Below are positions 31,601 through 40,553 of a stretch of DNA of 64,000 bases, in pieces. The position numbers and the translations under genes are program-made. Under the pieces are notes generated by a model. That model worked only from the letters and a program-made list of their open reading frames with translations, did not search any database and was not told where the DNA came from. The stretch lies in assembly GCF_003148825.1 (NCBI RefSeq), contig NZ_QGGZ01000001.1, forward strand, positions 62,001 to 126,000. Reading direction: 5' to 3'. This DNA comes from Streptomyces sp. CG 926. Lineage in GTDB: Bacteria; Actinomycetota; Actinomycetes; Streptomycetales; Streptomycetaceae. Position 1 is the first letter of the stretch. Each line of letters begins with the position of its first letter.

Positions 31601-33051
31601 CGGTCCGGGAGCGGCGAGCCGATGCCGGTCCGCTCGTCGGCCGACAGCATCGGCAGGCCGCCGATCGGCAGTTCGGGGTTCTCGGTGGCGGCGTCCAGGA
31701 GGCGGGCGAAGTGCCGGCCGAACGCTCGGACGGTGGCGGCCTCGAACAGGTCCGCCCGGTACTCCAGCCGGCAGCTCAGCGTGCCACCGGTGCGGACGAC
31801 GTCGAAGGTCAGGTCGAACTTGGCGGTTCCGGCGGGTCCTTCGAGCAGCGTGGCCTTCGGGCCGGGCAGGCCCTCGGTCATGCCGTCCTCGTCGTGCAGG
31901 CCGAACATGACCTGGAACGGGGACGCCTCCTCGCCGGTGCGTCCGGGGGCGATCCGGTCGACGACGCGTTCGAAGGGCAGGTCCTGGTGGTCCTGGGCGT
32001 CGAGCACGGTGTCCCGTACGCGCTTCAGGTGGACCCGGAAGGTGGGGTCGTCGGACAGGTCCGCGCGGATCACCAGCGTGTTGACGAACAGGCCGACGGT
32101 GTCCTGGAATTCCTTGCGGACCCGGCCCGCCACCGGCGTCCCGACCAGTACGTCGTCGGTGCCGGTGTAGCGGCCCAGCACGATCTGGAAAGCCGCCAGC
32201 ATCAGCGTGTAGGGGGTGCTGCGGGTGTCACGGCACAGGCGCTCCACCCGGGCGTACACCGGGGCCGGCACCTCGAAGGAGTGCAGTGCCGCCGCGCCGC
32301 GGGCCGCGCCGGAGGCGGGCCGGCCGTCGCGGGGCAGGGGCGCGTCGGGCAGTTCGCCGCCGAGCTGCTTCTCCCAGTAGGCGAGCTGGCGCTCGGCGGT
32401 GGCTCCGCCGAGCCATTCCTCCTGCCAGTCGGAGAAGTCCGCGTACTGGTACTCGGGGGCCTCCGGGGCCGCGGTGCCGGCCGAGCGCCGGCCGTCGGAG
32501 CCGTCGGAGCCGTCGGAGCCGTCGGAGCCGTCAGGGCCGCCGATCCCCTCGCCGTGGTGGGCGTAGGCGGCGAGGAGCTCGCGGGCGAGGATCCCGACGG
32601 ACCAGCCGTCGGCGACGATGTGGTGCATGGCGAGCGCGAGGACCGCCCCCTCGGGGGTGTGCAGCACGGCCGCCCGGAAGAGCGGTCCGGCCTCCAGGTC
32701 GAAGGGCCGGTGGTGTTCGGCGGCCATCCACTCCTCGACGTCCGCGGCTCCGCGCGCCACGGCGGCGGACCAGACGAGCGCTGCCTCGGTGTCGACGTGC
32801 TGCCACAGCTCGCCGTCCCGCAGGACGAAGCGGGTGCGCAGCGCCTCGTGCCGGTCGACCAGACCCTGGGCGCAGGCGCGGAGCGCGGCCTCGTCCACCG
32901 GGCCTTCGAGGCCGTAGAAGACGGGCATGTGGTAGGTCGGCCTGCCCTCCTCCACCTGCTGGAGGAAGTACATCCGCTGCTGCGCTCCGGACGCGCGGAA
33001 CGCGCTGAACGACGGCTCCGCAGGGCGTTCGATCGGATCGTGACTGGCCAA
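25627..33051 (-). CDS. NRPS C-A(Thr)-PCP-C-A(Ser)-PCP-TE
   Basis: A two-module terminal NRPS of about 2474 residues. Domains: LCL condensation (HHIVADGW near 144); A1 ([11 protein letters not shown] near 645) with pocket D-F-W-N-V-F-M-V-H-K, close to the threonine code; PCP1 with GGDS near 1065; a second, atypical condensation domain ([22 protein letters not shown] near 1275); A2 ([11 protein letters not shown] near 1740) with pocket D-V-W-H-V-C-L-V-D-K, close to the serine code; PCP2 (GGHS near 2132); thioesterase with GWSFGG near 2283. The TE releases the peptide, so this first-transcribed gene acts last. The start is uncertain: a TTG at 33051 has GGAG 5 nt upstream, while the ATG at 33132 lacks a ribosome site. 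Two in-frame minisatellites enlarge linker regions. Confidence 0.9.
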   Translation of the reverse strand: MASHDPIERPAEPSFSAFRASGAQQRMYFLQQVEEGRPTYHMPVFYGLEGPVDEAALRACAQGLVDRHEALRTRFVLRDGELWQHVDTEAALVWSAAVARGAADVEEWMAAEHHRPFDLEAGPLFRAAVLHTPEGAVLALAMHHIVADGWSVGILARELLAAYAHHGEGIGGPDGSDGSDGSDGSDGRRSAGTAAPEAPEYQYADFSDWQEEWLGGATAERQLAYWEKQLGGELPDAPLPRDGRPASGAARGAAALHSFEVPAPVYARVERLCRDTRSTPYTLMLAAFQIVLGRYTGTDDVLVGTPVAGRVRKEFQDTVGLFVNTLVIRADLSDDPTFRVHLKRVRDTVLDAQDHQDLPFERVVDRIAPGRTGEEASPFQVMFGLHDEDGMTEGLPGPKATLLEGPAGTAKFDLTFDVVRTGGTLSCRLEYRADLFEAATVRAFGRHFARLLDAATENPELPIGGLPMLSADERTGIGSPLPDRAALPHTPGELPCVHEIFAGHAARTPDAVALVHEGTTLTYRELDTRANRLAHRLRALGVGPDTLVGLCLPRSADLVVALLGILKAGGAYLPLDPDNPPERLRHIVQDARLEHVVGTTDTRALWDAPGLHTVDLLADAPLLAAEPDTAPDTGVTPDHLAYVIYTSGSTGLPKGTLVPHANVTRLFSATDHWFGFGPDDVWTLFHSIAFDFSVWELWGALAHGGRLVVVPYGTSRSPEEFHRLLRAERVTVLNQTPSAFYQLARADEEHHRTAGPADSGLGLRHVVFGGEALDVAALAGWFARHGDTAPRLVNMYGITETTVHVTYRPLTARDAEEGRGSVIGVPIPDLRLHLLDARGRTVPRGAVGELYVAGAGLARGYLRRPELTAERFPTGLGDAAEGRVADAPAGLSAGERLYRTGDLARALPDGDLEYLGRIDHQVKLRGFRIELGEVEAALAAHPLVDAAVALVAPDPAGNDVLVGYLAVTGAEDGAGPTVEDMREHLARRLPGYMIPGAFVTLPAFPLTANGKTDRRRLPAPGSVARTPTAAYEAPRGPVETALTEVFAQVLGHERVGALDNWFALGGDSIRSLQVLARVRERGLDLTVADLMSSSTARALAPLVTSRDRAAAAAVAPYEPFALLSSADRAALPEGLEDAYPMTRLQAGMLYHSDLPSAGGRVYHNVASYLIEVPFSEEAWRTTVEVLAARHEMLRTSFDPHGFTEPLQLVHRGARPELTFEDLHGLDAEAQRTAVAARYAAERDRPFDWDRPPLIRFHVQRLSDTRLQLFVAEHHAVLDGWSERSLLTELASCYTEALAARTPADGPSPQAGPRSRLASFVALERAALADPEQRAFWTGKATDAPATRLPRPAATGGPARMSWYLAPLPEELHARLTDLAAACGVPLRTVLLAAHLRAMALLGGGDAVTTGVVHNGRAEETDGDKVVGVFLNTLPLSLAITGLSWRGLVGHVAAAEAQLHAHRRFPLAEIQRLSGGGPLFETFFNYTHFHVEQDGPADGAFTVLEEIGEAGTDFAFGAEFSRSPDGALLELGLRFDAAQFSEEQMASAHASYTAALHDLAEFPDRDCTAADLLPQAEHRRYADWNRTAVDHPRPYVLTRLIDEQRDLTPDAPAVRFEGAELTYRELDTEAERLCAALRERGAGPGTFVGLLLERSLALPVVLLAVLKSGAAYVPLDPEHPAPRVRSLLAESGIGLVVSEGAWARRLEDSGVTVLRPDEAATGTAGPARAPEPSDPAYMIFTSGSTGKPKGVVVSHRAIANRLLWMQDEYGLTPGERVLHKTPYTFDVSVWELFWPLLTGATLVLARPGGQRDPGYLAGLIQADGVSTVHFVPSMLSVFLDDPAAVAGAAGLTRVVCSGEALPYEVQRRFFERLPGVELHNLYGPTEAAVDVTYWQCRPDGGDTVPIGRPIANMRTHVLDRRLAEVPLGVTGELFLEGVGLADGYHGRPELTAERFIEHTGPDGTTRRLYRTGDLARHRPDGALEYAGRTDHQLKIRGFRVEPGEIEAVLAEHPGVRDCAVLPRGERLVGYFVPEAVGPDTATAPEPGELVRHARERLPEYMVPSAWVCLTALPLTANGKLDRAALPDPDPADLRGGVEPTPPRDALEARLAGIWEHLLAAGPVGVHDDFFESGGHSIDALRLIGRINQAFGERLGVSAVLEHPTVARQADLLRGRHGEALPDPVVRLRTEGTLDPLVLVHPIGGNVLCYRALAAELGSDRPVFGLTAPGLTDPDPTSDPASDPTSDATPDTTSGPAPDATVEELAAAHLETLRRIRPTGPYHLAGWSFGGLLAYEMAVQLRAAGQEVATLALLDTGHPEPGHVPADENELLEWFHEDLARSAGFDPTDESLSVLRSALRSVADTPARLAVLAEQVEREGFAPGLDPRDLARHYAVFRTGIRAAAAYEPSAAPCPVLFLQSTTGAREHAAERWAGRARAGFTRHDAATDHYGLMRPPHSTQAAALLRTALAEADQR
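26317..26357. repeat. 12-bp in-frame minisatellite in TE coding region
   Basis: Three 12-bp units of GTCGGATGyCGG (26317-26352) plus a partial fourth. On the minus strand they encode a repeated Asp-Pro-Thr/Ala-Ser motif inside the thioesterase domain, before the catalytic-Ser region. The reading frame is kept, so this is an expandable disordered loop. Confidence 0.75.
32491..32535. repeat. 9-bp in-frame minisatellite in first C domain
   Basis: Four perfect copies of GCCGTCGGA (32491-32526) plus a degenerate fifth. On the minus strand they encode repeated Gly-Ser-Asp triplets in the first condensation domain, after its HHIVADGW motif. Units are multiples of 3, so gain or loss keeps the frame. 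Confidence 0.85.
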
Positions 33052-33079
33052 GACAACTCCCTCGGCGCCGCACCGGTGA

Positions 33080-34129
<1,050 letters not shown>

Positions 34130-34155
34130 CGCCCGGCGCGAGCGTTCGTCTCGCT

Positions 34156-34190
34156 CCGGACTCCGCGTCCGGCACGGCCGCGGAGTCCGG
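34156..34190 (+). terminator. Terminator after hydrolase gene
   Basis: CCGGACTCCGCG (34156-34167) pairs perfectly with 34179-34190 (12 bp, 11-nt loop), 26 bp after the hydrolase stop. A second copy of the right arm (GCGGAGTCCGGGG) follows immediately. Confidence 0.7.
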
Positions 34191-34227
34191 GGCGGAGTCC
34201 GGGGCGACGGCCACCACCGAGCCTGAT

Positions 34228-34248
34228 GCAAGAAATTTGCTTTAAGCT
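34228..34248 (+). promoter_or_regulatory. Candidate operator/promoter of tetR-like gene
   Basis: GCAA-GAAAT-TTGC (34228-34240) overlaps the palindrome GCTTTAAGC (34239-34247). TAAGCT at 34243-34248 could be a -10 box with a start site at or near the ATG (34255), giving a leaderless transcript. The GCTTTAAG core recurs upstream of the AtzG-like gene (35924-35931), so both could be bound by the same TetR regulator. Confidence 0.4.
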
Positions 34249-34254
34249 GTCCGC

Positions 34255-34827
34255 ATGAGCCGAAAAGCGATGGTCCGCCCGGGAGGCCGCAGCGCGCGGG
34301 TCCAGGAGGCGGTCCACACCGCCGTGCGCGAGCTCCAGACCGAGCTGGGGCGTCCGGAGCTGACGATCCCGATGATCGCGGCGCGGGCCGGCGTCACTCC
34401 GTCGACGATCTACCGCCGCTGGGGCGACCTGCAGGAACTGCTCTCGGACGTGGCCGTCGAGCACCTGCGCCCCGACGCTCCGCCGGCGGACCACGGAGAC
34501 CTGTCGGCGGACCTGCGGGGCTGGGCCGAGCAGTTCCTGGAGGAGATGGCCTCGCCCACCGGACGCGCGTACATCCGCGACGCGCTGCTGGGGGACCCCG
34601 CCGGCGACAACGCGGGGCAGTGTTCGGCGTACGCGGCGGATCAGGTCGCCGTCGTGCTCGCCCGCGCCACGGAGCGCGGCGAGGGCGCCCCGGACGTCGA
34701 GACGGTGCTCGACCGGGTCGTGGCGCCGATGATGTACCGCATCCTGTTCCGACCCGAGGGCCTGACCGACGCGTACGCGCAACGCCTGGTCCGCGAGGCC
34801 GTGGAGGGCTTCGGCGCATCCCGCTGA
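34255..34827 (+). CDS. TetR-family transcriptional regulator
   Basis: A 190-residue TetR-type repressor. The N-terminal DNA-binding helix-turn-helix is TIPMIAARAGVTPSTIYRRWG (residues about 39-60). The C-terminal ligand-binding half is of the TetR_C type. There is no ribosome site before the ATG; the mRNA may be leaderless. The gene is convergent with the metallo-beta-lactamase gene, and shared palindromic elements suggest control of the hydrolase/amidase genes downstream of it. Confidence 0.9.
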   Translation: MSRKAMVRPGGRSARVQEAVHTAVRELQTELGRPELTIPMIAARAGVTPSTIYRRWGDLQELLSDVAVEHLRPDAPPADHGDLSADLRGWAEQFLEEMASPTGRAYIRDALLGDPAGDNAGQCSAYAADQVAVVLARATERGEGAPDVETVLDRVVAPMMYRILFRPEGLTDAYAQRLVREAVEGFGASR

Positions 34828-34889
34828 CCGACCCGTGCCCGCGGCCCGACCCGTGCCCGCGGGCCGATCCGCGATGCGGCCGTCGCCGG
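34828..34889. repeat. Tandem repeat between convergent genes
   Basis: CCGACCCGTGCCCGCGG occurs twice in direct succession at about 34828-34862, filling most of the 62-bp gap between the tetR-like and metallo-beta-lactamase genes. I see no clear terminator stem besides short GC-rich complementarity. Confidence 0.45.
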
Positions 34890-35825
34890 TCAGCGGCCGG
34901 CCGGTGCGGCGACCACGGGTTCGAGTAGGTAGCCGTCCCCTTCGGCGACCACACGACCGGCGGTCGGCGCGGGGAAGTGCGTACCGAGCAGCAGGCCGCC
35001 GGTGTCGGCGAGCCGGGCGAGCAGCGCGCGCCGGGTGGCCTCGGCCCGCACGGGGTCGATGTCCACGCAGCTGCCGATCTCCGGATGCGCCAACTGCACC
35101 GGATGGTGGACGGCGTCCCCGGTGACGAGGGCCGTCGCGCCCGCGCTGCTCACCTGTACGGCGATCTGCCCGGGGGTGTGCCCCGGGGTGGACAGCAGGC
35201 GCAGCCCGTCGGCCACGTCGATCCCCTCGGCCGGTACGGCGACCAGGTCGAGCAGACCCGCCTCCTCGACCGGCACCACGGAGTCGCGGAACATGCCGCG
35301 CCGCGCGTCGTCCATCTCGTAGGCGGCCCAGAACTCGTACTCCGCCTTCGACGTCAGGTAGCGGGCGTTCGGGAAGGTCGGCGCCCACGCACCGTCGACC
35401 TCCCGGGTGTTCCATCCGACGTGGTCGGTGTGCAGATGGGTGAGGATCACCAGGTCGACGTTCTCGGGGGTGAATCCGATGTCGGCGAGGCGAGCGAGGT
35501 AGTCGGTCCGCAGGTCGTGCCACGCGGGGTTGGCCCTCGTCTTGCCGTTGCCGATCCCGGTGTCCACAAGGACCCGCAGACCGTCCACGACCAGCGCGAA
35601 GCTGTGGCTGTCGAGGTGCAGGACGCCGTCCGCGCCGGCGAAGTCGGGCCGCAGCCACTCGTGTTCGGCGACCACGTCCGGGGTGGCGGCCGGCAACAGC
35701 CACGGCCCGGTCGCGGGCGGCAGGGGCACCTCGTCGACGCGGTGGACCGCGATCTCCCCGACGGACCAGTGGGCGAGGGCCCGGGGTGAGGAGGGGGCCG
35801 GCTCGGTGAACTGTGCGGTGCGCAT
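34890..35825 (-). CDS. Metallo-beta-lactamase-fold hydrolase
   Basis: A 311-residue MBL-fold enzyme. The Zn-binding HLHTDHVGW motif is complete, followed by GDAVHHPVQL and a late GTHF His, so a dinuclear metal site is likely. These proteins include lactonases, aryl esterases and similar hydrolases; the substrate cannot be read. The ATG at 35825 has AAGGA 8 nt upstream; the frame extends to 35876 without a ribosome site. It is divergent from the AtzG-like/amidase pair and shares a promoter region with two palindromes, so the three genes may form one regulated catabolic unit. Confidence 0.85.
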   Translation of the reverse strand: MRTAQFTEPAPSSPRALAHWSVGEIAVHRVDEVPLPPATGPWLLPAATPDVVAEHEWLRPDFAGADGVLHLDSHSFALVVDGLRVLVDTGIGNGKTRANPAWHDLRTDYLARLADIGFTPENVDLVILTHLHTDHVGWNTREVDGAWAPTFPNARYLTSKAEYEFWAAYEMDDARRGMFRDSVVPVEEAGLLDLVAVPAEGIDVADGLRLLSTPGHTPGQIAVQVSSAGATALVTGDAVHHPVQLAHPEIGSCVDIDPVRAEATRRALLARLADTGGLLLGTHFPAPTAGRVVAEGDGYLLEPVVAAPAGR

Positions 35826-35863
35826 GGGCGTGTTCCTTCGTCTGCAGAGGACCGGCCGACAAC

Positions 35864-35926
35864 AAAAGCGATTCATTCGCTTTTAGCGACCGTAGGTCCT
35901 ACCGTGGGCTAACGCAAGTCGTTAGC
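35864..35926. promoter_or_regulatory. Two palindromic operators between MBL and amidase genes
   Basis: AAAAGCGA-TTCAT-TCGCTTTT (35864-35884) is a perfect 8-bp inverted repeat. GCTAACG-CAAGT-CGTTAGC (35908-35926) is a perfect 7-bp inverted repeat with the same 5-bp spacing. They lie between the divergent MBL and AtzG-like genes; the AT-rich first element stands out in this GC-rich DNA. Binding by the nearby TetR protein is the simplest idea. Confidence 0.6.
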
Positions 35927-35976
35927 TTTAAGGTGGCGGCGCTGGTTTCCGCCACCCCTCTGAAGGAAGGCAGCAC

Positions 35977-36186
35977 ATGTCCGCCTCGGACCTCACTCCT
36001 CCCGAAGCCGCCCGCTGGGCCGCACGGTCGGGACTTCCACTGACCCAGGACCGCCATGTTCCGGTGGCGGTCACCGCCGAGCACATCCACGCCGTCGTAT
36101 CGCTCCTGCGGGAACTGGACTTCGGCGAGACACCGCCCTCGGCGGTGTACCGCGCGGGAGGGGAGCGGCACGATGCGGCCGTATGA
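35977..36186 (+). CDS. AtzG-like/DUF4089 small protein, amidase partner
   Basis: A 69-residue protein with the pattern of the small subunits encoded before amidase-signature hydrolases (AtzG of the cyanuric acid pathway; DUF4089): an N-terminal helix with EAARWAARSGLPL and then AEHIHAVVSLLRELDFG. The likely role is complex formation with, and stabilisation of, the amidase encoded next. A strong GAAGGAAGG ribosome site precedes the ATG. The gene overlaps the amidase start by 14 bp, supporting coupled translation and a fixed stoichiometry. Confidence 0.75.
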   Translation: MSASDLTPPEAARWAARSGLPLTQDRHVPVAVTAEHIHAVVSLLRELDFGETPPSAVYRAGGERHDAAV

Positions 36187-37570
36187 GCTGACCCTGGCCG
36201 AGGCGGCCGAGGCCGTGGGCACCCGGCGGCTCTCGCCGGTGGAACTGGTGGACTCCACGCTGGAGCGCATCGCACGGGTCGAACCACACCTCAACGCCTT
36301 CACCACCGTGACGGCCGACCTCGCGCGCGACGCGGCCCGCCGGGCGGAGACCGAGATCTCCGACGGTACGTACCGGGGGCCGTTGCACGGCACGCCGGCC
36401 GCCCTGAAGGACCTCATCGACGTGGCCGGGACGGCGACCACGGCGAGCTCCCGGGTGCGGACGGGACACCGGGCACCGACCGACAGCGCCGTGACGGCGC
36501 GGCTGGTCTCGGCCGGAGCGGCGGTGGTGGGCAAGACCCACACGCACGAGTTCGCCTACGGGTTGACCACTCCTCAGACGGCCAACGCCTGGGACCCGGA
36601 CCGGGTGGCCGGCGGCTCCAGCGGCGGGTCCGCCGTCGCCGTCGCCACGGGGGCGGCCGCCTTCGCCCTGGGGACCGACACCGGCGGATCGATCCGGGTG
36701 CCCGCCGCCCTGAACGGGGTGGTCGGGCTGAAACCGACGTACGGCCTGGTGCCGCGGCACGGCGTGACCTCGCTGGCCTGGTCGCTCGACCACGTGGGCC
36801 CCCTCACCCGAACCGTCGAGGACGCGGCGCTGGTGCTGACCGCCCTGGTCGGGCACGACCCGCGCGACCCGGCGTCCGTCACGGCTCCGGCCGCGGTCCA
36901 CCGACCGGGCCCCGACACGGATCTGACGGGACTGCGGGTCGGCGTGCCGGTCAACTACTACTTCGACCACGTGGATCCGGACGTCGAGGCCGCCGTCCGG
37001 CGGGCGATCGGGAGGCTGGAGGAGCTCGGCGCCCGGCTCGTCGACGTCGAGATCCCGATGACGCGCTACATCCGGGCGACCCACTGGGGCCTGATGGTGC
37101 CCGAGGCCACCGCCTACCACGAGCGGACGCTGCGGGCGGTGCCCGACCTGTACGGGGCCGACGTACGGGTCCTCCTGGAGGCGGGCGAGCTCATGACCGC
37201 GGGCGACTACCTGCGGGCCCAGCGCGCCCGCACCCTGATGGGGCGGGCCTGGCAGCACATGTCGGAGTCGGTCGACCTGATCGCCGCGCCGACCGTGCCG
37301 CTGACCGCCGTCCGGTCCGACCGGACGAGTGTGACCTGGGGTGACGGCAGCGAGGAGAGCGTCGCCGACGCGTACGTCCGGCTGTCGGCCCCGGCCAACC
37401 TCACGGGCGTTCCCGCCCTGACCGTGCCCGTCGGCCTGGACTCGGCGGGCCTGCCGATCGGCATGCAGCTGATGGGGAGGCCCTTCGGCGAGGCCGTGGT
37501 GCTGCGCGCGGGCCACGCCTACGAGCGAACGGTCGCCGCGCGCGGCCTGGCTCCGGAGCGGGCGGCGTAG
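36173..37570 (+). CDS. Amidase-signature family hydrolase (AtzE/GatA-like)
   Basis: A 465-residue amidase with the Ser-cisSer-Lys triad regions: Lys in ALKDLIDVAG (near residue 80), the glycine-serine stretch GGSSGGSAVAVATG, and the nucleophile segment DTGGSIRVPAA. The best functional hint is the overlapping AtzG-like gene, which pairs with AtzE-type amidases acting on biuret-like or other small amides. A role as a GatA subunit is unlikely because gatB and gatC are absent. GGGAGGGGAG precedes the ATG. Confidence 0.9.
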   Translation: MRPYELTLAEAAEAVGTRRLSPVELVDSTLERIARVEPHLNAFTTVTADLARDAARRAETEISDGTYRGPLHGTPAALKDLIDVAGTATTASSRVRTGHRAPTDSAVTARLVSAGAAVVGKTHTHEFAYGLTTPQTANAWDPDRVAGGSSGGSAVAVATGAAAFALGTDTGGSIRVPAALNGVVGLKPTYGLVPRHGVTSLAWSLDHVGPLTRTVEDAALVLTALVGHDPRDPASVTAPAAVHRPGPDTDLTGLRVGVPVNYYFDHVDPDVEAAVRRAIGRLEELGARLVDVEIPMTRYIRATHWGLMVPEATAYHERTLRAVPDLYGADVRVLLEAGELMTAGDYLRAQRARTLMGRAWQHMSESVDLIAAPTVPLTAVRSDRTSVTWGDGSEESVADAYVRLSAPANLTGVPALTVPVGLDSAGLPIGMQLMGRPFGEAVVLRAGHAYERTVAARGLAPERAA

Positions 37571-37719
37571 GGCGGGGCGTGGGGCGTAGGGGCGTAGGGC
37601 GTCCGCCGAACGGGCGGGGAGCCTTTGCGGCACGGTGAACCGGCCTCGGTGGCGGCGGAGTTGAGCCAGTCATAGCCGCGGCGGCCGGTGCCGCTGGTGG
37701 GGGTGGTGACCACTATGTA
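37571..37719. other. Intergenic stretch with short GGCGTAG repeats
   Basis: Immediately after the amidase stop, GGCGTAG-like 7-9-bp units repeat about four times (37564-37600). The rest shows no gene and no convincing terminator stem. Confidence 0.4.
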
Positions 37720-39006
37720 ATGTCACATCGCATGATGCTCTTACGGCGTGCGGCGTCGGCCGCTGCCCTTCTCGTCACCGTCCTTCCCCTGTCGCTCGCC
37801 TCACCCGCACAGGCGGCCGACGGCCCGGCCGCCTGCCGCGCCGACGCCTCCGTACCGCTGGACGCCGAACAGGCGCGGCTCTCGGACGCCCGCACCACGG
37901 CCCTCGTCGAGCGCGGCGGGCTCGGGGACTTCGTCCGGCGCTTCCCGGCCGCGCTGTGCTCGACCCGCGGCCCCGCCGAGGCCGACCGGCTGGTCGACGC
38001 CTGGGGCGAGGCCGTGTGGCAGGCCTCCGTACGGCGGGCCCAGGGGCAGCGGCCCGGCGGCGACCTCGCCCCGGGGGACGACCGGCCGCTGTACTGGGCC
38101 CGGCTCGCCATGACCGCCGCACTCGCCGACTGGCAGCCGGCGTTCACCGTCGACCGGGCCGCGCTCCGCGCCCGCTTCGAGGACGCCTCCCGGGGCCTGT
38201 CGAACAACGCCTTCCGGACCGCGCCGGGCGTACGACGCGTCTTCATCAGCGGGTTCGACCCCTTCGGGCTCGACGCCGAGATACGCCGTGCCAACCCGTC
38301 TGGTTCGGCCGCCCTCCAGCTCAACGGACGGCGCGTCACCCTCGCCGACGGCAGCCCGGCCGAGATCCGCGCCGTCGTCCTCCCGGTGCGCTACGCCGAC
38401 TTCGACGCCGGCATGGTGGAGCGGGCGTTCGCCCCGCGCATGGCCGGCGGCCCCGCCTCCGCCGACATCATCACCACCGTCAGCCAGGGCTACCCCGGCA
38501 TCTTCACGCTGGAGGACTGGGCGGGGCGGGCACGGTCCGCCGACCCCTACCCCGACAACGTGCGGGCCCTGTCGGGCGGCACCCGCGAGCACCCGGTGAC
38601 CGCCCCCGGCCTCGGGCCGGGCCCGGAGTTCATCCGCACCACGCTCCCCGCGGGGGCCGTCACCGACGCCGTGCAGAGCCCGTACCCGGTCCTCCTCAAC
38701 AGCGACGTGACCGAGATCCCGGCGGGCGGCACGGCCCCCGTCGACCGGACCGACGGTCCGACCCCGGGCTCGCGGGCCGTGGCGGGCGGCGGGGGCGGCT
38801 ACCTCTCCAACGAGGTGGCCTACCGCTCCAACCGGCTGCGCGGCGAACTCGCCCCCCGCCTGCCCGGCGGACATCTCCACACCCCGGTGCTCACCGGCCT
38901 GCCCGCCGACCCCCAGCAGCTGACCGACGCCGAGTTCGAACGCAACGAGAGGGCGATCACCGCGGAGGTCCGCGCGGTCCTCGAACACGCCGCCGTGCGG
39001 CGGTAG
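37720..39006 (+). CDS. Secreted pyroglutamyl-peptidase-like protein (C15 fold), catalytic Cys apparently Ser
   Basis: A protein of about 428 residues with an N-terminal signal peptide (two Arg, a hydrophobic core, then AQA-type cleavage). The mature part contains the C15 pyroglutamyl peptidase pattern: VFISGFDPFG, the SQGYPGIFTLEDW region (expected Glu) and the HLHTPVL region (expected His). Where C15 enzymes have Y-x-C-N, this protein has GGYLSNEVAY, so the nucleophile Cys seems replaced by Ser (codon TCC). It is longer than classical C15 enzymes (about 215 residues) because of a helical N-terminal extension. It could be a Ser variant, a pseudo-enzyme or a binding protein. The start is uncertain: ATGs at 37720, 37732 and 37735 are in frame and none has a good ribosome site. 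Confidence 0.75.
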   Translation: MSHRMMLLRRAASAAALLVTVLPLSLASPAQAADGPAACRADASVPLDAEQARLSDARTTALVERGGLGDFVRRFPAALCSTRGPAEADRLVDAWGEAVWQASVRRAQGQRPGGDLAPGDDRPLYWARLAMTAALADWQPAFTVDRAALRARFEDASRGLSNNAFRTAPGVRRVFISGFDPFGLDAEIRRANPSGSAALQLNGRRVTLADGSPAEIRAVVLPVRYADFDAGMVERAFAPRMAGGPASADIITTVSQGYPGIFTLEDWAGRARSADPYPDNVRALSGGTREHPVTAPGLGPGPEFIRTTLPAGAVTDAVQSPYPVLLNSDVTEIPAGGTAPVDRTDGPTPGSRAVAGGGGGYLSNEVAYRSNRLRGELAPRLPGGHLHTPVLTGLPADPQQLTDAEFERNERAITAEVRAVLEHAAVRR

Positions 39007-39032
39007 CGGCAGCCCCGCCTGCGGTGCGTCCT

Positions 39033-39056
39033 GCTGCCATGGGGCAGGATGGCAGC
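39033..39056 (+). terminator. Short hairpin after C15-like gene
   Basis: GCTGCCAT (39033-39040) pairs with ATGGCAGC (39049-39056) over 8 nt, 26 bp past the stop. It is a modest stem, and a terminator role is plausible. The remaining 150 bp up to the next gene holds only its ribosome site. Confidence 0.4.
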
Positions 39057-39206
39057 CCGTTCCGGATGCGTACACACGCCCGAACGCGGCTTCAGGCACG
39101 ACGAACTGACAGGTGACAAGGTGACGACACACCCACACCCCGTACGACGGCCGGCAGCGCCCGTCGCCACTCCCCCGGGCCGGCGCGGCGCACCGGAGGG
39201 GGTCCG

Positions 39207-40328
39207 TTGACCCGGGATCTCGTCCTGCACGACTGGCTGGTCGCCGGGATCGCCCTGGCGGCGGGTGCCGCGGCCGGGCTGCTGCTGCGCGCCCTCCTGC
39301 GGTGGCTGGGCGGGCACGCCGCGCGGACCCGGTGGCAGGGGGACGACATCATCGTCGACGCGTTGCGCACCATCGCGCCCGGAGCCGCCCTGATCGCCGG
39401 GGCGGCCGTGGCCGGCACCACCCTGCCGCTCACCGCGCGCGTCTCGGGGTTCGTGAACCAGTCGCTGACCGCGCTGCTCATCCTCATCGCCACGCTGAGC
39501 GCGGCGCGGGTCGTCGCGGGCCTGGTGCAGTCCGTGGCGGGGGCGCGTACCGGCGTGGCCGGGTCGGCGACCATCTTCGTCAACATCACGCGCATCGTGG
39601 TCCTCGTGATGGGCGTCCTCGTCGCCCTGGAGACCCTGGGCGTGTCCATCGCGCCGCTGGTCACCGCCCTCGGTGTGGGTGGTCTGGCGGTGGCCCTGGC
39701 CCTCCAGGACACCCTCGCCAACCTCTTCGCCGGCGTACACATCCTCGCCTCGAAGACCGTGCAGCCGGGTGACTACATACGCCTCACGAGCGGTGAGGAG
39801 GGCTACGTCGTCGACATCAACTGGCGCAACACCGTGGTCCGCAACCTGTCGAACAACCTGGTCATCATCCCCAACGGGCGTCTCGCCCGGACCAACATGA
39901 CCAACTTCACCCAGCCGGAGGCGCAGTTCTCGATCCTGGTCCAGGTGGGCGTGGGCTACGAGAGCGACCTGGAGCACGTCGAGCGGGTGACCCTCGACGT
40001 GGTCGGCAAGGTGATGGCGCACGTGGACGGCGCCGACCCCGCGCACGAGGGGGCCGTCCGCTTCCACACGTTCGCGGACTCCCGGATCAACTTCACGGTG
40101 ATCCTGGGCGTCGGCGAGTTCAGCGACCAGTACCGGATCAAGCACGAGTTCATCAAGCGCCTGCACGAGCGGTTCCGGGCGGAGGGCATCTCGATCCCCG
40201 CGCCGACGCGTACGGTCGCGCTCCGACAGGACGAGGTCCAGGGGGCGCCGGCGCCGCACCCGCCGGTCCCGCCGGTCCCGCATCAGCGGGACGCGTCGCC
40301 GTCGTTGCTCGCGGACAGCGGGCGGTAA
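39207..40328 (+). CDS. MscS-family mechanosensitive channel
   Basis: A 373-residue small-conductance mechanosensitive ion channel. Three to four hydrophobic segments occupy residues 10-145. The pore-lining helix region reads TALGVGGLAVALALQDTLAN. The cytoplasmic beta domain follows with VQPGDYIRL, then VVDINWRNTVVR and NGRLARTNMTN. It releases solutes on hypo-osmotic shock. The C-terminal 50 residues are Pro-rich and variable. Translation starts at TTG with a strong GGAGGGGG site. There is no operon partner; a strong hairpin follows. Confidence 0.9.
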   Translation: MTRDLVLHDWLVAGIALAAGAAAGLLLRALLRWLGGHAARTRWQGDDIIVDALRTIAPGAALIAGAAVAGTTLPLTARVSGFVNQSLTALLILIATLSAARVVAGLVQSVAGARTGVAGSATIFVNITRIVVLVMGVLVALETLGVSIAPLVTALGVGGLAVALALQDTLANLFAGVHILASKTVQPGDYIRLTSGEEGYVVDINWRNTVVRNLSNNLVIIPNGRLARTNMTNFTQPEAQFSILVQVGVGYESDLEHVERVTLDVVGKVMAHVDGADPAHEGAVRFHTFADSRINFTVILGVGEFSDQYRIKHEFIKRLHERFRAEGISIPAPTRTVALRQDEVQGAPAPHPPVPPVPHQRDASPSLLADSGR

Positions 40329-40350
40329 CTCGCGGAGCCCGTCTCCGCGC

Positions 40351-40384
40351 CCTCGCGCGCAGGCCGGCCGGCCTGCGCGCGGGG
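40351..40384. terminator. Strong palindromic terminator
   Basis: Bases 40354-40381 form a perfect 28-bp palindrome centred on GGCCGGCC, extended by G-U and G-C pairs to 40351/40384. It lies 22 bp after the MscS stop codon. Confidence 0.8.
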
Positions 40385-40553
40385 GCCGTGTTCCGCGCGG
40401 ATGCGGTGGCGACCACGGCCGGGTGCGGAATCCGTATGCGGTACGTCAAGACCTCACCAGGGCGGGTGGCTCCTCCCCCCGCCGTGGGCAGGCTGCACGT
40501 GGCGACAGCCGATCGGTCGGCTGGTCCTGTCACGTCCGGACTGGAGGCATCAC

